Below, piece by piece: positions 54,458-64,000 of a stretch of DNA of 64,000 nt. The position numbers and the translations under genes are program-made. Source of the stretch: Verrucomicrobiota bacterium. GTDB taxonomy: Bacteria; Verrucomicrobiota; Verrucomicrobiia; Opitutales; Opitutaceae. The DNA lies in the NCBI GenBank assembly GCA_023428905.1, contig JAEYWP010000004.1, positions 558,001 to 622,000 on the forward strand, read 5' to 3'. Below the pieces are notes generated by a model. That model was not told the origin of the DNA and ran no database searches. It saw only the letters and a program-made list of their open reading frames with translations. Position 1 is the stretch's first letter; every line of letters starts with the position of its first letter.

Positions 54458-56595
54458 GCGGTTGGCTGCATTGGAGGGCCCTGACGAAGCGCGCCTGGCA
54501 CGGGTGGCTCGCCAGCGCGCTGGCGCTCTTCTGGGTTGCGGCGCTCGGGGCCGCGGAGCCGGAGCGGGAGCGTCCCGCTCAGCCGGCGGAGGTGCGGGTC
54601 CGCGGCCTGGGGCTGCTCGGCAACCGTGAGACGCGTCTGGGGGTGGAGCGGCTCTGGGGCGCCCGCCCTCCCGCTGAACTCGGGGCCACCGAGGTGGAGG
54701 ACGCGATCCTCTTCATCGCCTCGACCCTTGAGAGCAAGGGTTACCTGCGCCCGAGCCTCGAGGTGGAGATTCCGCAGGGAGAGGACTCCGTGCGCTTTGC
54801 CGTCGATCCCACGCTGCAGAACCCGCCGCCGAGGGAGTTGAAGGCGCGACGCGTGGTCTTTCATGTCGATCGGGGCGTTCGGTATTTCCTGGAGTCAGTC
54901 CGCATCGACGGGCTCCAGGCCCTCACCCCGGAGGAGGGTCAGAACTTCTTTTTTACCGACGTCGCTCTCATCGTAGGGAAGGGCGCGCGGGCCTATTTCC
55001 CGGCGCGGCTGCGCCGCTCGGCCGATGCGATCGAGAGCACCCTGCGCCAGCAAGGTTACGGCGCGGCGCGGGCGCGGATTGGCGACGTTACATTAAATCA
55101 CGAGACCGGCGCGGTGGTGGCGGAGGTATCGGTGGAGCAGGGCCCCCGCTGGCAGCTTCGTTCGATCGAGTTTGAGGTCGAGGGTACGCGGCTGCCGGAG
55201 CTGGATCCCCTGGCCAAGCGCGAGGGCATCCCCTGGTCGACCTTCAAGGGGCAGGACTTCGCGGAGGAACTCCGTCAAGCGTACTACAGACGCGGATACC
55301 CGGATGTGCGTGTCCGCCTGCGCGACCGCCTGGGCGACGAGCAGGACGGACGGCGTCCGGTCGACGTCCTCGCCACGATCGACAGCGGCGGCCATGTGTC
55401 GGTCGGCAAGGTCTCCTTTCGCGGTCATGAACGCACCCGTCCCCGGGTGCTGGAACGCCGCATCGGCGTGGAGACGGGCGAGCCCCTGAATCCGCTGAAG
55501 CTGGACCGCGCCCGCTACCGGCTGGGACGGCTCGGCGTCTTTCGCTCGGTGGAGGTGACCTATGAGCCGGCGGAGGGGCCGGTGCGCGACCCTGTGTTTG
55601 TGCTCCAGGAGGAGCGCCCGCTGGAACTTCATCTCCTCGCGGGCTGGGGTAGCTATGAGATGCTGCGTGGCGGCGTGGAGGTGAGGCAGCGCAACCTGTT
55701 TGGCCGGGCCCACCGCTCCCGCTTGGAACTGGTCCAGTCGATGAAGAGCACCAGCGGCGAATACACCTATTCGGTTCCCGAATTGTTGGGCGAGGAAGTG
55801 GACGGCACGGTGCGGCTCTTCGGCCTCCAGCGCGAGGAGCGTGCGTTCGACCGGCGCGAGTATGGCGGCACGGTGATGGTGAGCCGCCGGGTTCCATGGA
55901 TCGATGCGGAGGGAAGTGTCGGGTTCACCTACCAGTCGTTGCAGAACCAGGAAAACGAGCTGACGACGCGGGACACGGACGAACGCAACTTCACGGTCGC
56001 CAGCATCGATCTCAGCCTGTCCCACGATGCCCGGGACAACCCGCTCCGTCCTCGTCACGGTTACCGATGGTTCACGCAAGTCGAGCTCGCGGGCCGCCAG
56101 CTCGGGGGCGAACTGAATTACCAGCGCGTCGAGTTTGGTGCGACCTACCACACCTCCTGGGGGCGCGGCCGCTGGGTGCACGCCGGCCTGACCCACGGCG
56201 TGGTCCTGACGCTGGGGTCGTCCGACACGTTCCTCCCGGTGAACAAGCGGTTCTATCCCGGTGGCGAAAGCAGCATCCGTGGTTTTGGGGAAGGGGAGGC
56301 GGCGCCTCTCGGGCCCGACGGGCGGTATATCGGCGCGAAGACGTACACCCTCCTCAATTTCGAACTGGAGCAGGCAGTGGCGGGAAACTGGTCCGTCGTG
56401 CTGTTCACGGATCTCCTGGGGAGTTCGGCGACCTTGTCGGACTATCCCTGGGACACAGAGCTGGTCAGCGTGGGGTTGGGACTCCGTTACCAAACCCTCA
56501 TCGGGCCCATCCGCCTGGAGTACGGCCACAACGTGGTGAAGCGCGAGGAAGACCCGGACGGCGCGGTGCACATCTCGGTGGGTTTCCCCTTCTGA
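54454..56595 (+). CDS. Omp85-family (TamA/BamA-like) outer-membrane protein
   Basis: This 713-residue protein has a signal peptide (about 1-35). POTRA-type domains of alternating strands and helices fill about 45-395, for example the third near GHERTRPRVLERRIGV. A 16-strand barrel follows with the Omp85 motif SSIRGFGEGE (IRGF in place of VRGF) and a C-terminal Phe. The operon partner TamB (ATGA overlap) identifies it as the TamA-like half. Together they would assist outer-membrane protein or lipid insertion. It is larger than E. coli TamA (577 residues) by about 130 residues, through extra N-terminal domain. Confidence 0.92.
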   Translation: MSGWLHWRALTKRAWHGWLASALALFWVAALGAAEPERERPAQPAEVRVRGLGLLGNRETRLGVERLWGARPPAELGATEVEDAILFIASTLESKGYLRPSLEVEIPQGEDSVRFAVDPTLQNPPPRELKARRVVFHVDRGVRYFLESVRIDGLQALTPEEGQNFFFTDVALIVGKGARAYFPARLRRSADAIESTLRQQGYGAARARIGDVTLNHETGAVVAEVSVEQGPRWQLRSIEFEVEGTRLPELDPLAKREGIPWSTFKGQDFAEELRQAYYRRGYPDVRVRLRDRLGDEQDGRRPVDVLATIDSGGHVSVGKVSFRGHERTRPRVLERRIGVETGEPLNPLKLDRARYRLGRLGVFRSVEVTYEPAEGPVRDPVFVLQEERPLELHLLAGWGSYEMLRGGVEVRQRNLFGRAHRSRLELVQSMKSTSGEYTYSVPELLGEEVDGTVRLFGLQREERAFDRREYGGTVMVSRRVPWIDAEGSVGFTYQSLQNQENELTTRDTDERNFTVASIDLSLSHDARDNPLRPRHGYRWFTQVELAGRQLGGELNYQRVEFGATYHTSWGRGRWVHAGLTHGVVLTLGSSDTFLPVNKRFYPGGESSIRGFGEGEAAPLGPDGRYIGAKTYTLLNFELEQAVAGNWSVVLFTDLLGSSATLSDYPWDTELVSVGLGLRYQTLIGPIRLEYGHNVVKREEDPDGAVHISVGFPF

Positions 56596-56807
56596 TTGAC
56601 GTGCCCGGGCGTGGTCGCTCTCAGCCGGCAGGGGGCAGACGCGATTACAACGCGCGGACGACTTTTCCACACGTGCGCATAAGCACGCAAATGCCAGCGA
56701 ATAAGGCGATTTGTGAGACATTGTGGAACCGACTGGTCCGAGTTGCCAAACCTTGTATCCATTCGCTCACTGTGCCGTTCGCCGTTTCAACCTTCACCTG
56801 ACTCACC

Positions 56808-57497
56808 ATGCTTTTCTGGGCTATTCTCATTGGTATTCCCATCTTGCTCGGCCTCTACGCGCAGATGCGTGTATCCAGCGCCTATCAAAAGAACCTCCAG
56901 ATTCCCTCGCGCGGCCGCATCTCGGGCGCGGAGGCTGCTTCGGCGGTGATCCGCAGCGCCGGCATTCGCGATGTGGAGATCGTGGAAGTGGAAGGGCAGC
57001 TGAGCGACCACTATGACCCGATGAACAAGCGCCTGGCGTTGTCGCGCGACAATTACCACGGCACCAGCCTCGCCGCCCTCGGGGTGGCTGCGCACGAGGC
57101 CGGCCATGCGATCCAGCACAAGGTCGGGTATTCCATGATGCAGTTTCGGCAAAACATGGTGCCGGTGGTGAAGTTCGCCGCGCCGGTGGCCTACTTTGTC
57201 ACGGGCATTGGGATCTTTTTCATCGCCCAGGCGGGCGGCACGCTCCTGCTCAAGCTGGGCATCGGCGCGCTCATGGTGATGACTCTTTTTCAGTTGGTCA
57301 CGCTCCCGGTCGAATTTGATGCCAGCAAGCGTGCCAAGGAGCAGCTGGTTGGCCTGGGAATTCTCGGCAAGGACGAGATGCCCGGCGTGTCCGAAACGCT
57401 GAATGCAGCGGCGCTGACGTACGTCGCCGCTTTTGTCTCTTCGCTCGGTCAACTCCTTTACCTGATGTCCATCCTGAGTGGACGACGGGAGGAATGA
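56808..57497 (+). CDS. YugP-type membrane zinc metallopeptidase
   Basis: This 229-residue protein of the neutral zinc metallopeptidase family (YugP) has TM1 at about 2-20. The HEAGH motif is in GVAAHEAGHAIQH and supplies the two zinc His and the catalytic Glu. Two or three further spans follow at about 125-165 (YFVTGIGIFFIAQAGG, LLLKLGIGALMVM) and at about 200-225. The substrate is unknown. The gene is preceded by a 212-base intergenic region and followed by a strong terminator, so it is transcribed alone. Confidence 0.88.
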   Translation: MLFWAILIGIPILLGLYAQMRVSSAYQKNLQIPSRGRISGAEAASAVIRSAGIRDVEIVEVEGQLSDHYDPMNKRLALSRDNYHGTSLAALGVAAHEAGHAIQHKVGYSMMQFRQNMVPVVKFAAPVAYFVTGIGIFFIAQAGGTLLLKLGIGALMVMTLFQLVTLPVEFDASKRAKEQLVGLGILGKDEMPGVSETLNAAALTYVAAFVSSLGQLLYLMSILSGRREE

Positions 57498-57525
57498 TCG
57501 AGCGTGGTGTGATGTGAGTTCTCGA

Positions 57526-57558
57526 GCCGCGCCCTTGCGAAGGGCGCGGCTTTTTTTT
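57526..57558 (+). terminator. Rho-independent terminator after the YugP gene
   Basis: GCCGCGCCCTT and AAGGGCGCGGC form a perfect 11-base-pair stem with loop GCG, followed by eight T. It lies 28 bases after the stop codon. Confidence 0.88.
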
Positions 57559-57582
57559 GGCGCGCCCGGCAGGGCGCAGGAA

Positions 57583-58860
57583 TCAGACCGCGGTGACCAC
57601 GCTGTAGGTGCGTTTTCCCTTCCGCAGCAGGACGTATTTGTCGAACAGGAGGGCCTCGGCTGTGACCGCGCGCTGAAGGCCGGTCTCGCGCACGTTGTTC
57701 ACATAGATGCCGCCCCCTTCGATGTCTTTTCTCGCCTGTCCCTTCGACGTCGCGAGCCCGCTGTGCACCAGCAAGTCCAGGAGGGGCACGCCGGGCCCGT
57801 CGAACTTGGCGCGCTCGAGGTCTTTGCTCGGCAACTCACCGACGACATCGCGAAACAACGCTTCGCTGATCCCCTCGACCCCACCGCCAAACATCAACTC
57901 GCTCGCACGAATCGCGTCATCGCAGGCCGCCTCGCCATGGACGAGGGTGGTCACCTCGCGTGCCAACGCCTTGTGCGCTTCGCGGGCCCCCGGATTGGCC
58001 GCCAACTCCGCCTCCAGCCGCACCACCTCCTCCTGCGGAAGGAAGGTGAGGACCTTGAGGAGTTTGATCACATCGCGGTCGTCACTCTGGACGAAAAACT
58101 GGTACATCCGGTACGGGCTGGTGCGCTTAGGATCCAGGTAAACGGCGCCACTGGCGGATTTGCCGTATTTTGTCCCGTCCGCCTTGGTCAGAAGCGGGAA
58201 GGTGAGCCCCCAGGCCGATACGCCCCCCTTTTTGCGGCACAGCTCGGTGCCAGCCGTGATATTGCCCCATTGGTCGGTGGCTCCCACCTGGAGCTCGCAA
58301 TCGAGCGTGGTGCGCAGGTGGTAAAAGTCATTCGCCTGAAGCAGCATGTAACTGAACTCGGTGTAGCTCACCCCCGACTCGCTTTCCATCCGGGTGCGCA
58401 CGGAGTCCTTGGCCATCATCCAATTCACGGTGAAGAACTTACCCACATCGCGAAGGAACTCCAGATAACTGACGGGGGCCGTCCACTCGGCATTGTTGAC
58501 CAGGCGCGCCGGGTTTGCCGCGGCGTCGAAATCCAGAAAACGGCCGAGCTGCGCTTTGATGCAGCTGATGTTGTGGGCGACCTGGTCCGCCGTCTGGAGA
58601 TTTCGCTCCGATGAACGACCAGACGGGTCGCCGATCATGCCGGTGGCACCGCCCGCGAGGGCGATTGGGTGGTGGCCGAAGGCCTGGAAGCGGCGCAGCG
58701 CGAGCAGGGGGACGAGGTTGCCGACGTGGAGCGAATCTGCCGTCGGGTCGAAGCCGCAATACAGCGTGAGGGGGCCCCGTGCGAGGCGCTCTGCGAGCGC
58801 GCTTTCGTCCGTGCAGTCGGCCAGCAGGCCGCGCCATTTCAGCTCTTCGAGGATGCTCAT
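57583..58860 (-). CDS. tyrS: Tyrosyl-tRNA synthetase
   Basis: This 425-residue class I enzyme charges tRNA-Tyr. HIGH-like HVGN is at 45-48 (FDPTADSLHVGNL), the Tyr-binding YxxLQAND-like segment reads YMLLQANDF, and GATDQWGNI and KMSKS-like KYGKS follow. A C-terminal S4 RNA-binding domain (about 355-425, LLVHSGLATSKGQARKDI) completes it. Length and motifs match E. coli TyrS (424 residues). ATG 58860 gives the standard start; the frame stays open upstream to 58974. Confidence 0.97.
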   Translation of the reverse strand: MSILEELKWRGLLADCTDESALAERLARGPLTLYCGFDPTADSLHVGNLVPLLALRRFQAFGHHPIALAGGATGMIGDPSGRSSERNLQTADQVAHNISCIKAQLGRFLDFDAAANPARLVNNAEWTAPVSYLEFLRDVGKFFTVNWMMAKDSVRTRMESESGVSYTEFSYMLLQANDFYHLRTTLDCELQVGATDQWGNITAGTELCRKKGGVSAWGLTFPLLTKADGTKYGKSASGAVYLDPKRTSPYRMYQFFVQSDDRDVIKLLKVLTFLPQEEVVRLEAELAANPGAREAHKALAREVTTLVHGEAACDDAIRASELMFGGGVEGISEALFRDVVGELPSKDLERAKFDGPGVPLLDLLVHSGLATSKGQARKDIEGGGIYVNNVRETGLQRAVTAEALLFDKYVLLRKGKRTYSVVTAV

Positions 58861-59129
58861 GGAAGGGTTCACCCAACCAAAGCCGGCGGCGTGGGCCAAG
58901 TGCTTTGTTGTGGGAAGGGGCCCTGCCGCGGCCGGGCCCTCGGATCCTGGCGCATCGCGCCGGAAGGCCGGCAACTAAATCCCCGCTCATAGCTCGCCGC
59001 CGCCTCTGAGAACGCCCGCTTCTTTTGGGAAAAACGGTTTGTGTCGATCGCGCGCGCTTATCTAGCTTGCGGCTTTTTCCAGCGCAGCCTCGCCGCTGCC
59101 CAGCTTGTAAACCTCATTCCGTAAACACC
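58861..59129. other. Divergent promoter region tyrS / peroxiredoxin
   Basis: These 269 bases hold no supported gene. An AT-rich patch about 59020-59065 may carry the peroxiredoxin promoter (TTGTGT at 59039 and TATCTA at 59059, but the 14-base spacing is short). No T-box or other leader was seen for tyrS. Confidence 0.4.
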
Positions 59130-59603
59130 ATGCCTATCGCTGTTGGATCCAAAGCCCCTGATTTTACGCTCAAGACCAAGACCGCGGAGGGGTTGAAGGA
59201 TGTGACCCTCAGCACCCTGCTGCTGCAGCGACAGGTCGTGGTGCTCTTTTTCCCCCTGGCGTTCACCGGCGTATGTACCCAGGAGATGTGCGACATCACC
59301 GCCGGCCTGTCCCAGTACAGCGGCCTCAACGCCGACGTGATTGCGATCAGCGTGGACAGCCCTTTCGCCCAGGAGGCCTGGGCGAAGGCGAACCGGATCG
59401 GGATCACCCTTTTGTCCGACCTGAACAAGCAGGTGACCCAGGCGTATGACGTCGTTTTCCCCAACCTGGCGGGGGTGGGTGACACCTCGGCGCGCGCCGC
59501 CTTCGTCATCGGGATGGACGGGCTGGTGAAATACGCGGAAAAGACGCCGACCCCCAAGGACCTCCCAAATTTTGCCGCGGTGCAGGCCGCCCTCGCGCGC
59601 TAA
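59130..59603 (+). CDS. Peroxiredoxin, AhpE/BCP-like
   Basis: This 157-residue thiol peroxidase reduces hydrogen peroxide and organic peroxides. The peroxidatic Cys is Cys49 in PLAFTGVCTQEMC (Pxx-T-x-x-C motif), and Cys54 five residues on may act as the resolving Cys. The rest follows the thioredoxin fold of the AhpC/TSA family (VLFFP, DVIAISVDS, AWAKANRIG). ATG 59130 is used; the frame extends upstream without a protein-like sequence. It is followed by aconitase after 79 bases, possibly in the same transcript, which would fit protection of an oxygen-sensitive iron-sulfur enzyme. Confidence 0.92.
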   Translation: MPIAVGSKAPDFTLKTKTAEGLKDVTLSTLLLQRQVVVLFFPLAFTGVCTQEMCDITAGLSQYSGLNADVIAISVDSPFAQEAWAKANRIGITLLSDLNKQVTQAYDVVFPNLAGVGDTSARAAFVIGMDGLVKYAEKTPTPKDLPNFAAVQAALAR

Positions 59604-59682
59604 AGCGGCGGCCCCTTCGTCTGGCCGCGTCTCGCGGCCGCGGTATCGCTCCCGAACGTCCCGAGTTAAACTTTCCAAATCC

Positions 59683-62526
<2,844 letters not shown>

Positions 62527-62552
62527 CCGTCGTCCGTCCTAAAGAACTTGTC

Positions 62553-62586
62553 GCCCGGAGGTCCGGCATTCGCCAGCCTTCCGGGC
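62553..62586 (+). other. Hairpin after acnA
   Basis: GCCCGGAGG and CCTTCCGGGC pair with a single-base bulge across a 15-base loop, in the gap between acnA and the STAS gene. There is no T-run. It could be an mRNA-stabilising or weak termination structure. Confidence 0.35.
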
Positions 62587-62605
62587 TCGGTTACGTTTCC
62601 TCCCC

Positions 62606-63115
62606 ATGCCTGACGCCTCCAAGCCGATCTACCTGGTTGATGCCTACTCGGACCCTGTCCTGGTGCGGATCGAGGGTCGGGCGTCATTCCAAAACAGCGG
62701 TTGCCTGCACGACTTTTTTGCGGAGATGCGCCGTCAGGGGAGGACGCGGTATGTCCTCGATTTCCAGCAATGTACCAGCATGGACAGCACCTTTCTCGGG
62801 GTGCTTGCTGGCGCGGCGCTGCAATTGCGAAAACTCAACCCGCCGGGACGTCTGATCCTGGTGCGGGTGGGGGAGCGCAACCTGGAGTTGATCCGCAACC
62901 TCGGCCTCCATCGCTTGGTGACGGTGGATTCGGGCAACTTTCCGATGACCTTCAGTCCCTCGGCCGCGCCCCTTCAGGAGTGCGACCGCACGGAGTTGGA
63001 CAATGCCCGCCTTGTGCTGGAGGCGCACGAGAATCTCGTCACCACGGACGAGGCAAATCGCGGCAAATTCCAGGACGTGCTCGCGTTTCTGCGCAATCGC
63101 GTGAACCAGAAATAG
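62606..63115 (+). CDS. STAS-domain anti-sigma-factor-antagonist-like protein
   Basis: This is a 169-residue protein. Residues about 8-110 form a STAS domain like SpoIIAA/RsbV. The conserved phospho-Ser region reads CTSMDSTFLGVLAG, with Ser61 after Asp60 the likely phosphorylated residue. The last 55 residues are helical and charged and may bind a partner. Such proteins release anti-sigma or stressosome factors when dephosphorylated. No anti-sigma kinase or sigma gene is next to it, so it acts with partners elsewhere. Confidence 0.85.
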   Translation: MPDASKPIYLVDAYSDPVLVRIEGRASFQNSGCLHDFFAEMRRQGRTRYVLDFQQCTSMDSTFLGVLAGAALQLRKLNPPGRLILVRVGERNLELIRNLGLHRLVTVDSGNFPMTFSPSAAPLQECDRTELDNARLVLEAHENLVTTDEANRGKFQDVLAFLRNRVNQK

Positions 63116-63202
63116 CCGACGCGCGGCACGGGAGCGCGTTTGCAGAGCCGCGCGGTGCGACCGTGAAGCCGCACCGCGATACCTTGGGCGGAGGGTGTGC
63201 CT

Positions 63203-63769
63203 TCAGCCGACGATGGAAGGATCCGCGTCGATCAGATCGCAAAAATGGTGGACGAGGAAAAGATGCGCTTCCTGTGCGGTGCGGCCGGAGTCGCCTGGAA
63301 CGATCAGGTCGACAGTGGCCAGGCCCTTTGCTTTGCCACCCGCTCGGCCGAGCATGGAGATCGTTTTGAGGTTCATCTCCCGCGCCTTGGCGAGGGCCGC
63401 CAGAATGTTGGGGGAGTTGCCGCTCGAGGTGATGCCAATGACCACGTCGCCGGGCTGCGCCAGGCCTTCGACCTGTCGCGCGAACGCGAACTCAAATCCG
63501 TAGTCGTTGCCGATGCAGGTCAGCAGGGAGCCGTCCGCCGTGAGCGAGACCGCGGGCAGCGAGCGTCGATTCTTGAAATAGCGCCCGACCAGTTCGGTGG
63601 TGAAATGTTGGGCTTCCGCCGCGCTGCCCCCATTGCCGCAGACCAGCAGTTTATTGCCCGAGCGCAGGCAGTTGAGAATCAGGTCGGCGGCGCGATCGAT
63701 TTCGGTGCGGATCTGTTTGAGCGACTCAAACGTCTGCACGGTCGCGGCGATGGAAGCGTCGAGGGACAT
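63203..63769 (-). CDS. gmhA: Phosphoheptose isomerase (SIS domain)
   Basis: This 188-residue SIS-domain enzyme converts sedoheptulose 7-phosphate to D-glycero-D-manno-heptose 7-phosphate, the first step to the heptose of lipopolysaccharide core or S-layer sugars. GNGGSAAEAQHFTTELVGRY, LTADGSLLTCIGNDYGFE and ITSSGNSPN are the family's phosphate- and substrate-binding signatures, and HHFCDLID supplies the late metal His. It is close to the E. coli length of 192. It diverges from the cysteine desulfurase gene across 91 bases. Confidence 0.93.
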   Translation of the reverse strand: MSLDASIAATVQTFESLKQIRTEIDRAADLILNCLRSGNKLLVCGNGGSAAEAQHFTTELVGRYFKNRRSLPAVSLTADGSLLTCIGNDYGFEFAFARQVEGLAQPGDVVIGITSSGNSPNILAALAKAREMNLKTISMLGRAGGKAKGLATVDLIVPGDSGRTAQEAHLFLVHHFCDLIDADPSIVG

Positions 63770-63860
63770 GGTGTTGGGAGGTCACCCAAGCCTGCCCCGG
63801 AGGAAGAGGGACACAACATGTCTTTGCGTGGGGTGCCGGGTTGCGTCACGTTTTTCGCCG

Positions 63861-64000
63861 ATGCCGTATTTTGATCATAACGCCACCACCCCGCTGTCAC
63901 CCGTGGCCCGGGAGACCTGGCTGCGCGCGTGCGATGAACACTGGCACAATCCGTCGAGCCTTTACCGGGACGCCGCCAAGGCGCGCATTCGTCTCGACGG
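63861..64000 (+). CDS. Cysteine desulfurase (NifS/IscS type), N-terminal fragment
   Basis: Only the first 46 codons are in the window. The start reads MPYFDHNATTPLSP, the highly typical beginning of pyridoxal-phosphate cysteine desulfurases (YLDHNATTPL), which take sulfur from cysteine for iron-sulfur clusters or tRNA thiolation. HNPSSLYRDA continues the family pattern. It runs off the right edge, so active-site Lys and Cys are not visible. Confidence 0.85.
   Translation, partial: MPYFDHNATTPLSPVARETWLRACDEHWHNPSSLYRDAAKARIRLD

Noticed and set aside
55093..56721. Long minus-strand frame (542 codons) opposite the TamA-like gene
   Set aside because: Shadow of the Omp85 gene, with His/Arg/Ala-rich sequence and no domain.

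Overview
The window is a compact stretch of GC-rich bacterial chromosome. It carries about 52 protein genes and one tRNA, with no rRNA, insertion sequence, phage gene or CRISPR array. Gene content points to Verrucomicrobiota, most likely an Opitutales/Opitutaceae-type free-living heterotroph. The reasons are an outer membrane (two TonB-dependent receptors, a TamA/TamB-like pair), tandem LacI regulators beside a sugar-type MFS carrier, a DUF1080 (3-keto-disaccharide hydrolase family) protein with Tat-exported Gfo/Idh/MocA oxidoreductases, and PD40 and DTW proteins. Most start codons lack a clear Shine-Dalgarno sequence. This placement is inference; there is no rRNA to confirm it.

Left part (1-11.6 kb): a TPR membrane protein and an RskA-C-like membrane protein. 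A minus-strand LacI-LacI-MFS operon follows, with a palindromic candidate operator upstream. Then come two small divergent orphan genes, a minus-strand operon DUF1080 > Gfo/Idh > Gfo/Idh, and ldhA (fermentative D-lactate dehydrogenase).

11.8-24.4 kb: a DEAD-box RNA helicase overlapping tail to tail with a DTW-domain tRNA-modification enzyme; a PD40 protein; a membrane-anchored EEP hydrolase; two orphan receivers; a PRC-barrel/BON envelope protein; an ENPP-type phosphodiesterase with a changed zinc ligand; a GNAT; an SDR; tRNA-Phe(GAA); and a PAF-acetylhydrolase-like hydrolase coupled to an AraC/GyrI-like regulator.

24.4-29.4 kb: the most interesting locus, a tight four-gene operon of a CHASE8-HAMP-PAS histidine kinase, an Rcp1-type receiver, a TonB-dependent receptor and a YfiR (DUF4154) periplasmic protein. 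It looks like the YfiR/YfiN c-di-GMP switch rewired to a histidine kinase and tied to an outer-membrane receptor.

29.6-39.0 kb: two exported proteins of unknown role; a SNF2-family ATPase; and an operon of an MFS carrier, a glycosyltransferase-acetyltransferase fusion and a DUF2334 deacetylase, probably a glycan-modification unit; then stand-alone CoaB.

39.2-64 kb: a lysozyme-like exported protein, a HAD phosphatase, prfA-prmC, a Prc-type tail-specific protease, a rhomboid that lacks its catalytic serine, a small ferredoxin with a clear terminator, a second TonB receptor, an M3 oligopeptidase, the TamB and TamA/BamA-like pair, a YugP-type metallopeptidase, tyrS, a peroxiredoxin, aconitase, a STAS protein, gmhA, and the first 46 codons of a cysteine desulfurase running off the end. 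Convergent neighbours often overlap or abut by a few bases. No gene-free stretch exceeds 300 bases.
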